From Sodiomyces alkalinus F11 (taxonomy: Eukaryota > Ascomycota > Sordariomycetes > Glomerellales > Plectosphaerellaceae): DNA of 64,000 bases. Positions 1 to 13,330 of the stretch are shown one piece after another. Within the stretch, counting starts at the first letter, position 1. Each line of letters starts with the position of its first letter. Made by a program: the position numbers and the translations under genes. The notes beneath the pieces are model-generated. The model did not search any database, was not told the origin of the DNA, and saw nothing but the letters and a program-made list of their open reading frames with translations. The stretch spans positions 2,473,691 through 2,537,690 of the forward strand of contig NW_021167082.1 of assembly GCF_003711515.1 (NCBI RefSeq), in the 5' to 3' direction.

Positions 1-305
1 CTATCTATAGCGATATCGCTATTAGCGTCCTCAGCCGGTATATAAGCTATAAGAATTAGTCGGTATGACTTACTAATACCCTTTTATCCCCACGCGATCA
101 TTTATAATTTATTAATCTATTTAGTATAGGTATTAGGGAGGTTAGCTATAACTAGGCTATTATATAGCCTATTATTTAGGGCGCCATTAAGGAATACTAT
201 CTTAATATAGTCTACCTAGTCGTGGCCTCCTGCCCATACTAGGTTCCTTTGAAAAGTGGGTAGGAAACGCGTAAACGGCTAGTCGGGTTTTTACTTTATC
301 GATCG
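1..305 (-). pseudogene. Gypsy-2 copy C1, gag fragment (left part)
   Basis: This stretch matches 35884-36180 almost base for base apart from C-to-T and G-to-A differences, so it is a piece of the gag region of the same Gypsy-2 family as the full copy at 29985-37034. It lies on the minus strand and is full of RIP stops. Its other half resumes at 15211. The last five bases, GATCG at 301-305, are the target-site duplication of the Copia-1 element inserted next to it. The element continues beyond the left edge of the window. Confidence 0.85.
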
Positions 306-591
306 TGTCGCACGTCAAAATGCACTTGGATAATCAACTTAGTAGAGCAGAAATCTCGTGTGTGTGTATTATATTAAGTTATATCTGAGAGAGTCTCTTA
401 TGCCCTTAATTTAGGTGGTAAAGACTCTATTATGGGTACTAAGTTATTTAGATCCTATCCGGTCTTTTCCGGTATCCGCCCCTATTATATCCTTATACCC
501 GAGGTCCCCGATATCCAAAGCCCTTAATTACAGCGTGGATCCCCCTTGGATCCCCTATAGAACACCTTATAGTCCGTATACCTATACGATA
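306..591 (-). repeat. Copia-1 3' LTR
   Basis: 286 bp; pairs with 14920-15205 and matches, in reverse orientation, 61184-61459 and 62226-62499. A polypurine tract (AAGGGGG on the minus strand, 594-600) sits one or two bases inside the element, as expected next to a 3' LTR. Confidence 0.92.
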
Positions 592-1021
592 TACCCCCTT
601 AGTTAAAGTGGGTCTTCCTAGGTTAACTAACCAATCAGAGGCTTCGGTTTAAACTAAACGCCTCTAACTTTTCTATCGAAAAATTAACCGCTAGGGGAAA
701 ATACCCTCGTACAAGGGATCTATATCCGCCCTATTTAACCGTTTATTTTAATTCTATCTTAATTAGTTCCTTAATCCTGATTAGCCGGATCTGCTTCATC
801 GGATCTATATCCATCGGATCTACTACGCCCTCGGGGGCGTTTGTAGTCGCTACGGCTATGGCTTTAGCGCGTTTAATCTCTTCGTATAGTCGTTTAGACT
901 ACTTAATGCAATCCTTTTAATTAGTTAAATTAAGCTATTACTATAATCTTTTAATCCTTGCCTCCGGTAATGCCTTCGTTAAACCGTCCACGATTATCTC
1001 CTTCGCATTAACGTATATAAC
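592..1021 (-). pseudogene. Copia-1 pol C-terminus and 3' untranslated end
   Basis: On the minus strand, reading inward from 1021, the translation gives the usual end of a copia polyprotein, with the motif VDGLTKALP at about 965-1000, the tail of RNase H. The codon before it is separated from its upstream neighbour (RHIDI... at about 9660-9700) by the whole Gypsy-1 copy A. Translation appears to end near 941. The remaining 592-940 is the 3' untranslated part and holds no gene that I can see. ATAAC at 1017-1021 is the duplication made by the Gypsy-1 insertion. Confidence 0.88.
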
Positions 1022-1377
1022 TATTAGGTGCCTATAGCAGTGGTCATAATAGGTCCCCAGTGTGAACCCACAGGGATCTAGGTAAGCCCAGTCTAAGACC
1101 CCTCGAGACACAAATAAAGCAAGTCATTATATAGTAAACAGGATAGTCCCTCGAAGTAAATAAGGTAGTCCCCGAGGAAGCAAATAAGGCAGCCCTTAAG
1201 GAGCAGCGAATCGTAGTCTTAAGGCGCGGAGGAGCCTCCCCTTAGAAGAGGGAGGCCAGCAATTAATCTAAGTCTTTAGCTATACCCACGTTCTGACCCT
1301 ATTATAATCCTATCGTGATTATACCTGGTTCCTTACTTAACCCTACCTTTTCACTCTTTGCGACTACCTATTTAATA
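1022..1377 (+). repeat. Gypsy-1 copy A 5' LTR
   Basis: 356 bp, matching 9275-9630, 15886-16225 and, inverted, 21840-22190 and 37453-37803. The segment CCTCGAGG-AAGTAAATAAGGCAG occurs in imperfect tandem form within it. The first bases after it (TTTTAATCGCTCTACCC) are shared by all copies and are the likely primer-binding region; I could not match them to a named tRNA. Confidence 0.92.
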
Positions 1378-1430
1378 TTTTAATCGCTCTACCCTTACGG
1401 GCGCGAAGACCGTTAAGGAGAGTTACTAAG

Positions 1431-2885
1431 ATATCTAACTATTACGAAATAAACGATCCTACCTTCGATTTTAACGAGGCTGCTAGTTAGTTTAAGCGGT
1501 AGCTCCGCGATAGTAAGACCGCCTTTATAGAAGACGGCCACGACCCTACCGATAAGGAAGATAACGGGGGCACGCCGGGAATTAATACTACTCCTACCTT
1601 TACTACCGCACCGGTATCCGTTCCTGCCCCTATACCTGCTCCTATCGCTAGCACTACCTCTACTACCGTCTCTACCCCTATTACCGTCCTTATTCCTCCT
1701 ATAACTATAACGGGACCCGCGTATAACCCTAACCTGCTCCCGTATACGAATATTAACCCAGCCACGCTAATAGAGGAATAACTAGACGAACGCGTTAAAC
1801 GGATAGAGGCATAGAACCACCGTAAGCATAAGCTCGCGTACCTTACTAAGCTAGAGGCGGATACTACCGCCGCTACCGCTACCGCCGCCGCCGCCGCCGT
1901 TACTATTAATCCTACTATTAATCCTAGCCCGGCCGATATCACCCACTATCGTATAGCCGAACCTCGGCGTCGTATTATTATAACCCTATCGGGATCCTAG
2001 TATACTCACGATATATCCACGATATTATCTATACACGGATCCGCTATATAGGCTAAGTTTAATTTTCCCCTTCTAGAATAGGACAGCGTGTCCTAGGCTA
2101 AATATCGCACGTTTATCTAGGAGACTAACTAGCGGTTCGACCTGGATTCTTAATCCGTTCCCACGGACGCTGCGAGAAACTACTTTATTATATCGTGCCT
2201 CTCCTACCACCTTAAGGAATACTGGTAGGCTAAACTACGATATAAGTACGATAGCGACTCTAATAGGGTTAGCTAGGCCGTATTATAGGCTTAGTTATCC
2301 TATTAGGTTAACCATAACAACACCCGCCTACGGGAGGTAGCGGTATAGATCCAGAACGAGTCTATCTTATCTTAGAGAGAGGGCGAGTCCTACGCTAAAT
2401 TTATATAATAGTACGAAGCCCTAGAGTCGGAATTACTAGGCGAACTCCTAGACTAGTAGAGGATTTAGATAGTACTAATAAGGGTCCTCCTACCTATTCG
2501 GGACTATATAGTATTTATAGGGGTTCCTAAGGATTACTAGGACCTAGCCCCGGCCTATCGTAGGGCCGAGGCCTTAGCTATTACTAACAGACTAGCCGGC
2601 GCTCGGATAGACTTCTAAGTCGCTGCCTAATAACGCCGCTACCGCTCGCGTGCCCCTCCTTATACCCCGGCCACCTATAGTTCTACTAATGCCCTAGAGC
2701 CTACCCCTATATCTGCCCCTACCCCTATACCTATACTAACCTCCGCCCCTAATAACCCTATACGCCCTAGACCGTTATCGTACCTTAATTCTATTATTTA
2801 CTATAACTATAACTAAAAGGGGCATTATGCTACTACGTGCCCTAGTCCTCGGGTATAGCGCTCGAGTAACGGTAACCCGAATACC
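1431..2885 (+). pseudogene. Gypsy-1 copy A gag
   Basis: Capsid/nucleocapsid reading frame. The start is visible as ATA at 1431 where an ATG (sequence M-S-N-Y-x-E-I-N-D-P) was changed by RIP. The N-terminal third is Pro/Thr/Ala-rich (about 1570-1900), followed by a capsid-like region with many TAG codons at expected Gln/Trp positions. A zinc knuckle is readable at about 2797-2850 as YNYN-KGHYATTC, i.e. C-x2-C-x4-H-x4-C once Tyr is taken as mutated Cys. Normal length for gypsy gag (about 480 codons). Confidence 0.88.
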
Positions 2886-5800
2886 TAACCGGTGTCTATC
2901 TCTCGCCTTATAGTCGGCCGTGTCACGGGCGAGGTACCCTAGGAACTATACCCGCCTCGGACTACCCCTACCACTATACTAGTAAAGGCACGCGTTTCCC
3001 TTCGCCGAGGTAGGCAATAGGTATAGACGTCGGCTCTCCTTAACAGAGGCGCCGATATTAACGTTTTAGATTAGTCCCTCCTAGGACCTAGTTAGGTCTC
3101 TAAGGGGTCCCCGGTTCCGGTGTCCTGGATTACGGAAGGATAAACGAAGATAACCCTTAAGTCTCTTTATAGGATTATTATTACTACCGACTATTAGGGT
3201 CGGAAGAGAGTATAGCACGCCGAGTTCTACGTTATATAGCTTAATCCCTAGGGCGCCCGTATAATCCTGGGAAGACCGTGGCTTATAACCGTTAACCCTC
3301 ATATTAATTAGCAGTATAGCACGTGGACCTATCCCTTATCCTACGCGGAGCTTAGTATAGTTATATCCCTAAGAGAGCTACGTAGGGCAGTTAGATAAGC
3401 TAAGTCTATCCTTACTCTAACTTATATAGGTTCTACGCGGGTTCTACATATCGGCTATATCGGCCTTAACGGCCTAGAAAACCCTTTAGTGGGATATAGA
3501 GATAAACCCTTAGAGGCCGGGAACCCCCTTAGCCTAGACGATAATCTAGTAGCCGCTAGAACGCTACCGAAATAGTATTAAGATTTCGCTAACGTCTTTA
3601 ACGTCGAGAACGCCGGCCGCCTGCCGACGCACTAGTAGTAGGACCACGCCGTTAAGGTCGAGGAAGGGAAGAAGCCTCCCTATAGTCCTATTTATCCCCT
3701 CGCCGCCTAGGAGCTCGAGGTACTACGCTAGTATTTATAAGATACCGTTACGAAAGGATAGATTAGACTATCTATTAGTCCGGCTAGCGCACCTATTCTG
3801 TTTATCCCTAAGAAGGGTGGTAGCTGCGCCTTTATGTTAACTATAGAGGGTTAAATAAGGTGACTATTAAGGACCGTACTCCCCTACTCCTTATATATAA
3901 GATTTTAGATCGACTATCGTTAGCGTAGTACTATACTAAGCTAGATCTTAAGGATGTATACTATCGGCTCCGTATACGAGCTGGTAACGAATAGAAGACG
4001 GCGTTCCGAACGAAATACGGTTATTACGAGTATCTTATAATGCTATTCGGCCTTATAAACGCGCCCGCGAGCTTCTAATGGTATATTAATCAGGCACTAA
4101 TAGGCCTTATCGATACTATTTATATCGTATACCTCGACGATATTCTTATCTATAGTAAGGACTTGGTCACCTACCGTGTATATATCCGCGAGGTCTTTAT
4201 AAGGCTTAGGTAGTGGTCCCTGTATACTAACCCCGATAAGTATAAGTTTAAGAGCCGCGATATCGAATTATTAGGGTTTATTTATAGCCCGGACGGGGTA
4301 TAGATAGATCCGGCTCGCGTTAAGGTAATCCGCGACTAGGAGCTCCCTAATAGTATTAAGAAGATATAGGTCTTTCTAGGTTTTACGGGGTTTTATAGAC
4401 GTTTTATTCGGAACTACTCTAAGGTCGCTGCCCCCCTTATAGACTATCTTAAAGGTTGTCTTATCGGTAGCCACGCCGGGATCCTTATACTTTCCCCCTA
4501 GGCCTAGACCGCGTTTAAGGAGATAAAACTGCTATTCTAGCAAGCGCCCGTTTTACGGTATTTTGACCCCGCTCTGCTAATACGTATTAAGCCCAACGCT
4601 TCTGCTTTTATAATTAGGGCCGTTATTAGTTAGCTCGGGGATAGGCTTTAGGGGCCTATCGCGTTTATATCTCGTAAGCTCCGAGGCGCCGAGCTTAATT
4701 ATAGTATACCCGATTCTAAGCTTATAGTTATTATTAAGTCCTTTTAGACGTAGCGGCACTACGTGGCATATAGTTAAAGCCCTGTAGTAGTCCTAATAAA
4801 CTACCTGAACTATCGCTACGTACTAGATAAGCCGAAGCTTAAGGAGTAGTACGCGCGGTGGCTTAAGGAGCTCGCCCCGTTTAATTTTGAGATTCGGCAC
4901 CGTCCGGGGACGTTAAACCCCGCGGATAGATTATTAAGAGAGCCCTAATATACGCCCTATAAGCGTGCCCTGGTTACTGACCGGGCTAAGGCGGTAGAGT
5001 CCTTTTCTAAGCGTTTTATAGGCTATATCGAGAACTAGGGTAGTTCCCGTAATAGCCCCGGTTATGATTTTCCCGCTCCTCCCACCTTAGTAGTCGAGAC
5101 GTAAGCGGATAACCTTTTCTTAGAGCCCGCTCCTCCTATCTTAGTAGTTAAGACGTAAGCGGATAATTTTTCTTCCTCTATAGAGTCTATTTCGAAGCGT
5201 TTTGCCTTAGGCCTATATAGGACCTAGTATAGTACCCGCGCTATTCCCGCTTCTCCTACCTTACCGGAAAAGATAGTTAAGATATAAGCGGATAATCTTT
5301 CTTTAGAGCCTTTTTCGAGGCGTTTTATTTTAGGCCTTATCGGGAATTAGCGTAATTCCCGTACTGCCCGCGAGTCTAACCTTATTATCCCCACTCTTAA
5401 TTCCCCTACCCTACTAGAAGAGGTGGTAGAGGCGTAGGCGGAAGACCCTTTTTATGCCTGTTAGCGAGAGGCCCACGGCGACGATACTATATACGGATAG
5501 TGGTCTAGGAGTAGTGGTATCCTTTATTTTAAGAATTATGTTTTTATGCTAGACTACTCTAGCCTCCATTAAAAGGTCCTATAGTGCTTCTATAATAGAC
5601 CTAGCGTGGGGCACTATAGGGTTATAAGGACTATTAAGAGGATTTCGGACTTTTACCTTTAGGATTATTTACCTAGGGATACCCGGTAATTTATGCCTAT
5701 CTATACTATCTATTAGCGTACTAAGCCGCGACACTATAAGCTTTATAGCGAGCTGGCGAGTCTCCTAGTACCTTAACGCCTCTGTATACAGATATCCATT

Positions 5801-6862
5801 AACTTTATTACGGGGCTACCGCCGGTCCACGGCCTAGGCCGTAAAAGGGACGCTATCCTTATAGTAGTATACCGCCTAACGAAGTACTCGATTTATATCC
5901 CCTTAAGCGGTGGCCTAATAGCAGAAAGACATACTAAGTCCCTATACCACTATATTTTCCGCACCTTTAGCCTACCCGACGGCATTATATTAGACTGAGG
6001 CTTATTTCTTATGCGCCGTTTTTAGGAAATATTATATCGATGTTTAGGTATAGTTAGGCGCTTATCTATAGCGTGGTACCCGTGGACGGATAGATAGACT
6101 AAGCAATAGAACTAGAACCTCGAGTATTATCTACGCGTATTTTACTCCTAGGAATAGGATAACTAGGTTAACCGGCTGCCGTTAGTAGAGTTTACCTATA
6201 ATACAGCGTGGCACTCTACGATACGTTATACCCTATCCGATACCCTGATAGGTTATAACCCAAGGGGACCTAATAAGGTATAACTGCCTAGGGCAGGCGA
6301 GGTTTATACTACTAAGGCCGAGTACCGTGCGGAATACCTTATAGCCTAGCGCTATTCTATTACGGATCTTATTAAGAGAGCCTAAGCCTCTTACGAACAG
6401 TACTATAATAACGGTCGCGCCTAGTATTCTTTTAAGGTCGACGAGTATATCCTACTATCCACGAAGAATATCCGATAGAAAAGACCGTCGAAAAAACTTA
6501 GCGATAAGTTTATCGGCCTGTATAAGGTGACTAAGATATTCGGCACGTATAGCCTAGCTTACTAGTTAGAACTGCTAAAGGGTATAAGGATTTATACTAT
6601 CTTCCCGGTTTCCCTGCTAGAACCTTGGAGGTCCCGTGATAGGTTATAACTAAAACCACTTATAGTCGATATCGAACCGGATTCGGACGAGTATGAGGTC
6701 GAAGCTATCCTGGACTATCGATATCAGGGTAAACGGCGCTAGTACCTAATTAAATAGGCCGGTTATAGCGACGAGGAGAATACCTAGGAGCCGAAGCGGA
6801 ATATACCTAATAAACTCGTTGATAATTATTTCGGGTTAAGGCTCTCCCTCTCGGGGAACTAA
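2886..6862 (+). pseudogene. Gypsy-1 copy A pol (PR-RT-RH-INT-chromodomain)
   Basis: Protease is recognisable at about 3027-3075 (LLNRGADINVLD, corresponding to the D-S-G-A-type site). Reverse transcriptase spans about 3780-4450 with the catalytic YLDD at 4130-4141 still intact. RNase H follows (about 4550-4960), then integrase (about 5600-6300) with the ISINFITGLPP core. A chromodomain lies at about 6690-6845 (YEVEAILDYRY... YLIK-AGYSDEENT-EPK). Chromodomains in this family bind modified histone tails and direct integration to heterochromatin (family knowledge). Frame changes relative to gag and many TAG/TAA codons make it a pseudogene. Confidence 0.92.
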
Positions 6863-7255
6863 ATAGGTTTATATACTATCCCCGTATCGGCTATATCGAC
6901 CTAGAAATTCCTTTAGTAGGCTATGGAGACGAATTCTTAGGCAGGGACCCCCCCTTAACTAAGACGGGGACTATATAGGCGTTATTCGCCCCGGTTACTA
7001 TTTTCTTCCTTTTAAACGTTTTGCTCTCGTTCTTTGTCTCTTCTTCTAGACGTAACGCCCCCTTAAACCCCGTCCCTCTTCCTTTAGTATAATATCTTAT
7101 CGCCCTTAGCTTTTATTTACCTTTGTTTCCTCCCTAATTAACTGTCACGATAGGACACGATTATATTATAGCGAAGCATAGTTAGGACTGTCAGGGTTAT
7201 AATAGGAATACCCTAAAGCTAGTTAAAAAAGAAAAAGGAAAAACCCAACCCGAAG
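6863..7255 (+). other. Gypsy-1 copy A, non-coding stretch after pol
   Basis: Between the chromodomain and the end of the antisense ORF. It contains CTCTTAGTCTCTATTCTTC-like repeats that are clearer in copy B (37918-38000, where the unit occurs twice in tandem) and in B' inverted (24620-24780, four or five imperfect repeats of a GAGCAGAACGCTTAAAAGG-like unit). No gene seen. Confidence 0.6.
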
Positions 7256-8800
7256 GCTGGTAAAAAACCTAAAACAAATAACCGTTGCTCTATACATACT
7301 ATCACGGTCCCTTTAGGGCGGCCTTAAACCCTACTACCTTATCGTCTAAAGGGGTAGGCTCCCGCCTAGCCACCTTATTACTATTATCCTCTATATATAC
7401 CTAGCTCTGCCTCGTGGTAGTAGCCGCCGTTACCCCCTTTTACTTACCACCCGCGGATAGTATCGAAGGATAAAAAGATAGAGGCGTCTTCGCCTTCTGC
7501 TTCTTCTTCTTCTTCCCTAATAAAGGAGTTAAGGGCGTTAAAGCCTTTTTCCCCTTACTCTTTTTCGCTAACGAGGTCGGCACTATATCGTTATTATCGG
7601 GTACTTCGTAAGGATCTAGGAGACCTTAGGGACCTTACGGCACGAAGCCTTATAGTTATATAGGGCCACTACTATTACTAAATATATCGTTACCTATAAA
7701 GTTAACCCCCGCGGGGGCTAAGGTAGACCCTAAGGGTGTAGGCAGGTTTTTCTAGGCCTGAGCCTGGGCTAGGTTAAGAGTAGCTATCTACTCGAAAGCA
7801 GTCGCCGTCCGCTTTTAGGCCGCGAGATCGCGCTTATGTAACGCGAGGCGTTATTATTTAATATCAAGGCGTTTCTGCTTAACGGTAAGACACTACTACT
7901 ATAGCCCGACGAATTACTTAAGGAGCGACTCTATACTATTAAGCCTCTTGTGGATATCTTCCGCCGTTTTCTAGCGGGCGTCGGTAACCTCCTTAGCCTA
8001 ACGCCGAGTAGGTATAGCTTCCTTAGCAGATAGCCGGTTAACGTCTAGCGTCGCTTAACCTAAAGCCTTTTTAAGGATAACCTGGTATTGAACCGCTATA
8101 GCCTAATATTAGTATTATATAGAATTAATAAGGGTACTATATAGGATTAATAAGGGGACACGGTTAGTAACACCTACGCGATGACTCTCGTTTAGGCCAC
8201 CTTTTTCAATAGCGATAACTAAAACCTTCTATAGCTATTTAGCAGCGTTCTTACCGGCGATAGAAAGCTATTATACGTGTTAGATTAACGGGGACTACGC
8301 AGTAGTCTATAAAAGGAGGGACTATAGCTATAGGGATAATAATAAAGATATATAACTTACTACGCGGTATTTAAGGCTATTATACTTAGAGTAGTAATAG
8401 TATTTATTCCTCCGCCGACTATTATCGGTATAGCGGTATATCATGGCCTTATGCGTTTTTTTCTTACAGTTAATCGCCACTAACTTACCCATATAACGTA
8501 TATAGGGGGCCCTTAGATCCCCGCCTATATCGATATCTACTACCTTTTAGCGGGGAGCGACCGACGGTATAGTAGTCGATAACGACGTAGCCGTAGTGAA
8601 AGTAGGAGGCTTTAGTGTAGCCGGCTACGGCGTAGCTGGTTACGGGGTAGACTGCTTAGCGGACTATGAGGTTAACGCTATAACCACGATCTTAATCCTC
8701 TTAGAGGACCGTGTTATACTTATGGGAGTAGCGGCGCGTTTATTATTATTATCCTCCTAGGAAGGTATAGTAACTATACTATATCGCGTGGTTAGCTAGT
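7256..8800 (-). pseudogene. Gypsy-1 copy A antisense ORF (Cys-motif protein remnant)
   Basis: A reading frame on the strand opposite to gag-pol, between pol and the 3' LTR. On the minus strand it reads ...VVDIDIGGDLRAPYIRY (about 8570-8515), then a Cys-type motif at about 8415-8375 where Tyr codons stand for Cys (NK-YYYYSKYNSLK-Y), directly followed by GTAAGT. Downstream comes a Gln/Ala-rich helical part, then an acidic/basic tail, as in copy B' (22845-24430), which reads better. I do not recognise a family. Because both copies and copy B keep the same frame, it is likely a genuine element gene and not chance. Confidence 0.7.
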
Positions 8801-9274
8801 ATAATAGACTAGAGATAGGTTTAGGGGTATTTATAAAATAGTAGTTAATTAATTAATTAAATAAGTGAAACTATAAACCGTTAGTACGCAATACCTTGGA
8901 TTAGGTAGAACTTATAAGGCGTAGTATAATCGAAAATTAAGTATAGAAGAGGAAGAAAAGAATAGAAAGAGGGAGTAATAGTAGGTTACGAGATATCCCC
9001 CTTAACTGTAGTTATATAGGCACCTATTTTTAGCATAAAGAGGGAAGCTACGAAGTTTATGGAAGGAGTAACGATAGGCCCTACGTGATACCACGAGGGG
9101 GAGTCTTTATAGATAGCTTAAAAGGATATCCTAGGTGCATAAAGGGACGAATTCGAAGGCCTGGGAAGGAACCTGTTTAGAGCCTATTAGGCTCCCGGAT
9201 AGGATATTAGCTTTTGGTCTCGGGTTAAGGATAGAGTGGCTCCTAAGGATAGGAGTATCTGGGGGAGGTCGCTA

Positions 9275-9630
9275 TATTAGGTGCCTATAGCAGTAGCCAT
9301 AATAGGTCCCTACTGTAAACCTATAGGGATCCAGGTATACCTAGTCTAAGACTCCTCGAGATATAAATAAAGTAAGTTATTATATAGTAAATAGGATAGT
9401 CCCTTAAAGTAAATAAGGTAGTCGTCGAGGAAGTAAAGAAGGCAGCCCTCGAGGAGTAGCGAAACGTAGTCTTAACGAGTGGAGGAGCCTCCCCTTAGAA
9501 GAGGGAGGCTAGCGATTAATCTAACTCTTTAGCTATACCCATATTCTGATCCTATTATTATCCTATCGTGATTATACCTGGTTCCTTACTTAACCCTACC
9601 TTTTTACTCTTTACGACTACCTATTTAATA
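9275..9630 (+). repeat. Gypsy-1 copy A 3' LTR
   Basis: 356 bp, same length as 1022-1377. A purine-rich run (GGGGGAGG, 9261-9268) just upstream is the likely polypurine tract. It is followed by the duplication ATAAC at 9631-9635. Confidence 0.92.
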
Positions 9631-12600
9631 ATAACCTTAAAAGGGCCCTGCTATACTAACTAATATACCTACTAGTTATAAATATCGATGTGCCGTAGCC
9701 TTATTCGCAGGCGTTATACCTTCTTATTAACGAGGTTAATAGTTTGCTAATTATCGTAGTGTAGCTATAGTTACTATTAGTCTAACCGAAGCTCTAAATC
9801 CCTTAATATCCGGCTAACGAATAACGTCTCTTTAGCGGCCTGTATAAGAGCGAGTAGTTCCGATTCTATAAGCGATATTATCACTATCGGTTATTTACCC
9901 ACCTTCTAGTTAACGGTGCCGCCGAAGAGCTTTATCGTATATCCTTATAAACTCTTACGGTCTGGATTATCCTTAAAGGACGCGTCGCTTACGGTTAGGA
10001 AGAGTCTATCCCCACCGAATTCTAGGTAGTAATACCTTATATAGTATAAGAATAGCAGCACTTATTAAGCTCTCTTAAGGTAGTTAGAGGAGGGGTTAAC
10101 GTTATATTAGGAAAGTTTCGAATATGCGAACGCGATATCGGGTCTTATCACGATAGCGGCGTATAGGAAAGAACCGATTATACCCTAATACTAATAGACC
10201 TCGGGAATCGTCGCGCGCGTGCCGCCACTTAATCGTAGCGGTTCTATCGTTAATAATAGAACCTTCAATAGTCTTCGGCAGAGTATATCTATGTAGTATT
10301 TAACCGCGATCTTCTTCACGTAGAAGGATTGTAATAGCTATAACCTACGTGTGGCTCTATCCCTTACAACCTTAATTCCAAGGAACTAACGGATTTCATC
10401 GCCTCCTAAAAGTCTATAGCTTCGTTTAAGGGCAGCCTTAAGGTTATCGGCGTTAGTTATATAACCTCTATAGTAGATACGTCCGATATCGTTAATATAG
10501 AAAAATATGATTAAACTATCACGGATTATAATATAGGGGTTATTAGGTATGGTCGTAAGTCCTATCTTTTATAGCGTGCCGCTAAATTCCTCCTACTATA
10601 GTAGTAGCGATACCCTTAACCGAAAAGGGCTTTCCGTAGTAGTAGTACCTTACCTAGCACTTCTTAGCCTTATAGTATCTTCCTAAATACTTCTTCTTTA
10701 AGGCGAGTGTTAACGAACGCGTTAATAATATCGAACTGCCTTTTTTTTAGGTTAAATCGTGCGGCGATCGCTATTAGTATACGGAAGGACCGCGGGGCTA
10801 ATATAGCGGCGTAGTTATCTTTAGTCTCTAACCCTTTTTATTAACATGCTTATACTATAAGGCGTGCCTTATACTTAGGGAGGGTGCCCTCCTTATTAAA
10901 TTTATAGGTGTATACCTATCTATAGGCGAGGGCTTATTACTTCTTAGCCTAATCACCGCTTACCTCCTACTAGCAGGCTATCTATCGGTAGCCCTTAATG
11001 TATTCCCCCTTAGCCTATAACCACCGCTCCCGTAACGGGTAAAGGCGTATATCGCGGTAGTAGTTTAGTAGAGGCGGGAGATCCTCGCGGGTTATATACG
11101 ATAGCGGCTAGGAGGCGTTAAAGGGAGAGGGATCTATAGCACTAATATTGCTATCATTAATAGCTTACTTCCTTGCGCGTATAGGGTTATAAGTCCTTCT
11201 AGCGTTAAAGAACGCCTTTTAGGAGTTATCGTTCTGCACCTTCTTAGTCTTATAAATACTTACGATAGATAGGCGCGCGGGTAATAAGCGCGCGGCTAAT
11301 AGGCGTACGGCTAACGGGCACTCTCTAAGGGTATCCACGGCTGCCCGTTAGATATTATCGTCTCCTTCTACCTTAACGCCCCTAACCACCGCTAACGTTA
11401 TAAGGAACGCGCGCGTCGAATTTTCCGGGGATATTAGAGGCGTGGGAAACGGTTTGAACCTTATAGCAGTAAACCGCGCAGTATCCATACTAGTATCGGT
11501 GTCCGTAGTACTAACGGTAGCCTTTCCCGTAGTAATAGCGGTAGCGTCTTCCTAGCCCGTAGTAATAGCGGTGTTATTACCTTTACCCGTAGTAATAGCG
11601 GTGATATAGTCTATAGTAATAGTGGTAGCCTCTCTCGTAGTAATAGCGATAGTCTCGCCTTTATCCGTAATAATAGCGGTAGCGTCGCCTTTACCCGTAG
11701 GATTAGCGGTAGTGTTGGAGTCTTCCGACTTAAGATCTAATACGTTTACGGCTATACCCCTTAATGGTAGCCTATTCGCGGTCGTATTAGATTAGGTGAT
11801 AGGGATAGATTATAGGCGTTCCCCGATTTCATCGGCGAAAGCTATAGCTTATAGCGTTTTAATCCTATCGTTAAATATCTTATCTTCGTTAAAGACCGCG
11901 TCTCTCGTGGTGATAATATCCGTTAAGTATGGTAGCTAAATACGGAAGCTATTCGAGGATTAGTATCCGATATAATACCGTATCTATACCTTCGGTTCTA
12001 GTTTTTATAGGCGGTTCCTTTTAGCTTAGGTATCGTGCGTTTTTATATAGGCTTTATAGCCGTAAGCTCGTAAGTATATAAGGTTAGGTTAACGGCCGAG
12101 TACGCCTTTATATAGCGTTCGCTAATTGTTAATATATCGTGGCGTCCTATTATACAGATATATAGCAGTCTTAAAGATCTTAGGCTAGATAGACCCAGGT
12201 AGATTAGCCCTAATCCTTATAGCCCTCGCCCTCCTTGTAACGATATCTTTAATTCGTTCTATAACGCCGTTTTAATCCTATAAGTATAATACTAACGGCT
12301 AGCGTTCTATCCCCTTAGTAGTAAGGAAAGCAACGACTTCTAGGTGCTAAAATATCTTAGAATCGGCGCGTAGGACGCGTAGCCTAGCGTTAAAGTAGGT
12401 CTTAAGTAGGGTAAAAACGTCTTTTAGCACGTATAATATAAAGCCTTAGTCTCTCTTCTATAGGTAGTAATCCCGCGTATAACCTATATACACGTCTATA
12501 ACGAATATAATAGACTTATACAGGCAGCCTACTAACGACTCCGCCTCTTCTAGATTATAAAAATTAATAGCCAAGGCCTCTTCGGGCTTTAACAGGTAAA

Positions 12601-13330
12601 AGAATAGTATCCGCCGGATCTATATAGGGACTTACGATTACCTATACGCGTTATAGTCCGTTATACGAGGTCCCTTTATGTTCACCCCCTAAATAGCGTC
12701 GACGATCTTTATAAGAGTATCGGTGCGGTAGTGGCTAAGGCGTTCATACCACCGTTATACTATAGTCTTCTTCGGTTACCGCGGTTATCGTGATCTTCTA
12801 TACGGGTTATCGCGGGGGTGCCTTACTAAGACCGCGAACGCGGTAGCGGCCGTGGCTTCCGCGCGCTCGATTATATACTAGCCGTAGATATCTAGTAGCT
12901 TATAGATAGGCCGGTTATTAGCGGAGCTAATAATAGTATCGTTTACGGTATCCTAGAGGTAGCCTTATAGGCGTAGCTAGTATTTCGAGACGATATTAGT
13001 AATGAATTCCTTATAGTATACGATATTATAAAGGCGTAGTAGCCTTTTTATGCCTAATAGGGATTATACACATAGCTTAACGTCTCTGTATCCGAGGATA
13101 GAAGCCTTATAAGTACCCACCTAAAAGGATAATAAAGTATCTATAAATAGTCTAACGGCCGTAAAACGGCCTCGATTATTAAAGCTATAGATGAACGATC
13201 CTAAATCTAGGATCGCGTAGTATAATAGCGCTCTAGCTTAGTTAATACAAAGGGATACCCCTTATTCTTATTATAATCTTAATAGTATTATCGTATAACG
13301 ACGCGCCACCCCTTAGGTTAGGTAGGCTCC
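9631..13330 (-). pseudogene. Copia-1 pol (protease, integrase, RT, RNase H)
   Basis: Minus strand, reading from right to left. The protease motif (ILDLGSFIHSFNNRGRF, corresponding to L-D-S-G-S/A) is at about 13235-13180. Integrase follows to about 11300. Reverse transcriptase follows, with YIND at 10488-10499, the copia YVDD with the first Asp changed to Asn by a TpG-to-TpA mutation. RNase H at about 10050-9690 has SDASFKDNPDRKS, LFGGTVNWK and SELLALI. The final RNase H codons lie beyond the Gypsy-1 insertion, at 941-1021. Many in-frame TAG/TAA codons at Gln/Trp positions mark RIP. Confidence 0.9.

Larger units (their letters stand above)
1022..9630 (+). mobile_element. Gypsy-1 chromovirus, full-length copy A
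   Basis: Full-length Ty3/gypsy element of 8609 bp with 356-bp LTRs (1022-1377, 9275-9630) and a 5-bp duplication ATAAC (1017-1021, 9631-9635). LTR ends are TGTTA...TAACA with RIP changes. Internal order is gag with a CCHC knuckle, protease, reverse transcriptase, RNase H, integrase and a C-terminal chromodomain, followed by about 2.4 kb that carries an extra ORF on the opposite strand. It is inserted in the RNase H end of Copia-1. RIP stops show that it can no longer code. Confidence 0.94.

Noticed and set aside
1487..1942. 151-codon Val/Ala-rich minus-strand frame
   Set aside because: Shadow of the Pro/Thr/Ala-rich part of Gypsy-1 gag on the plus strand, which shows the conserved start and zinc knuckle.
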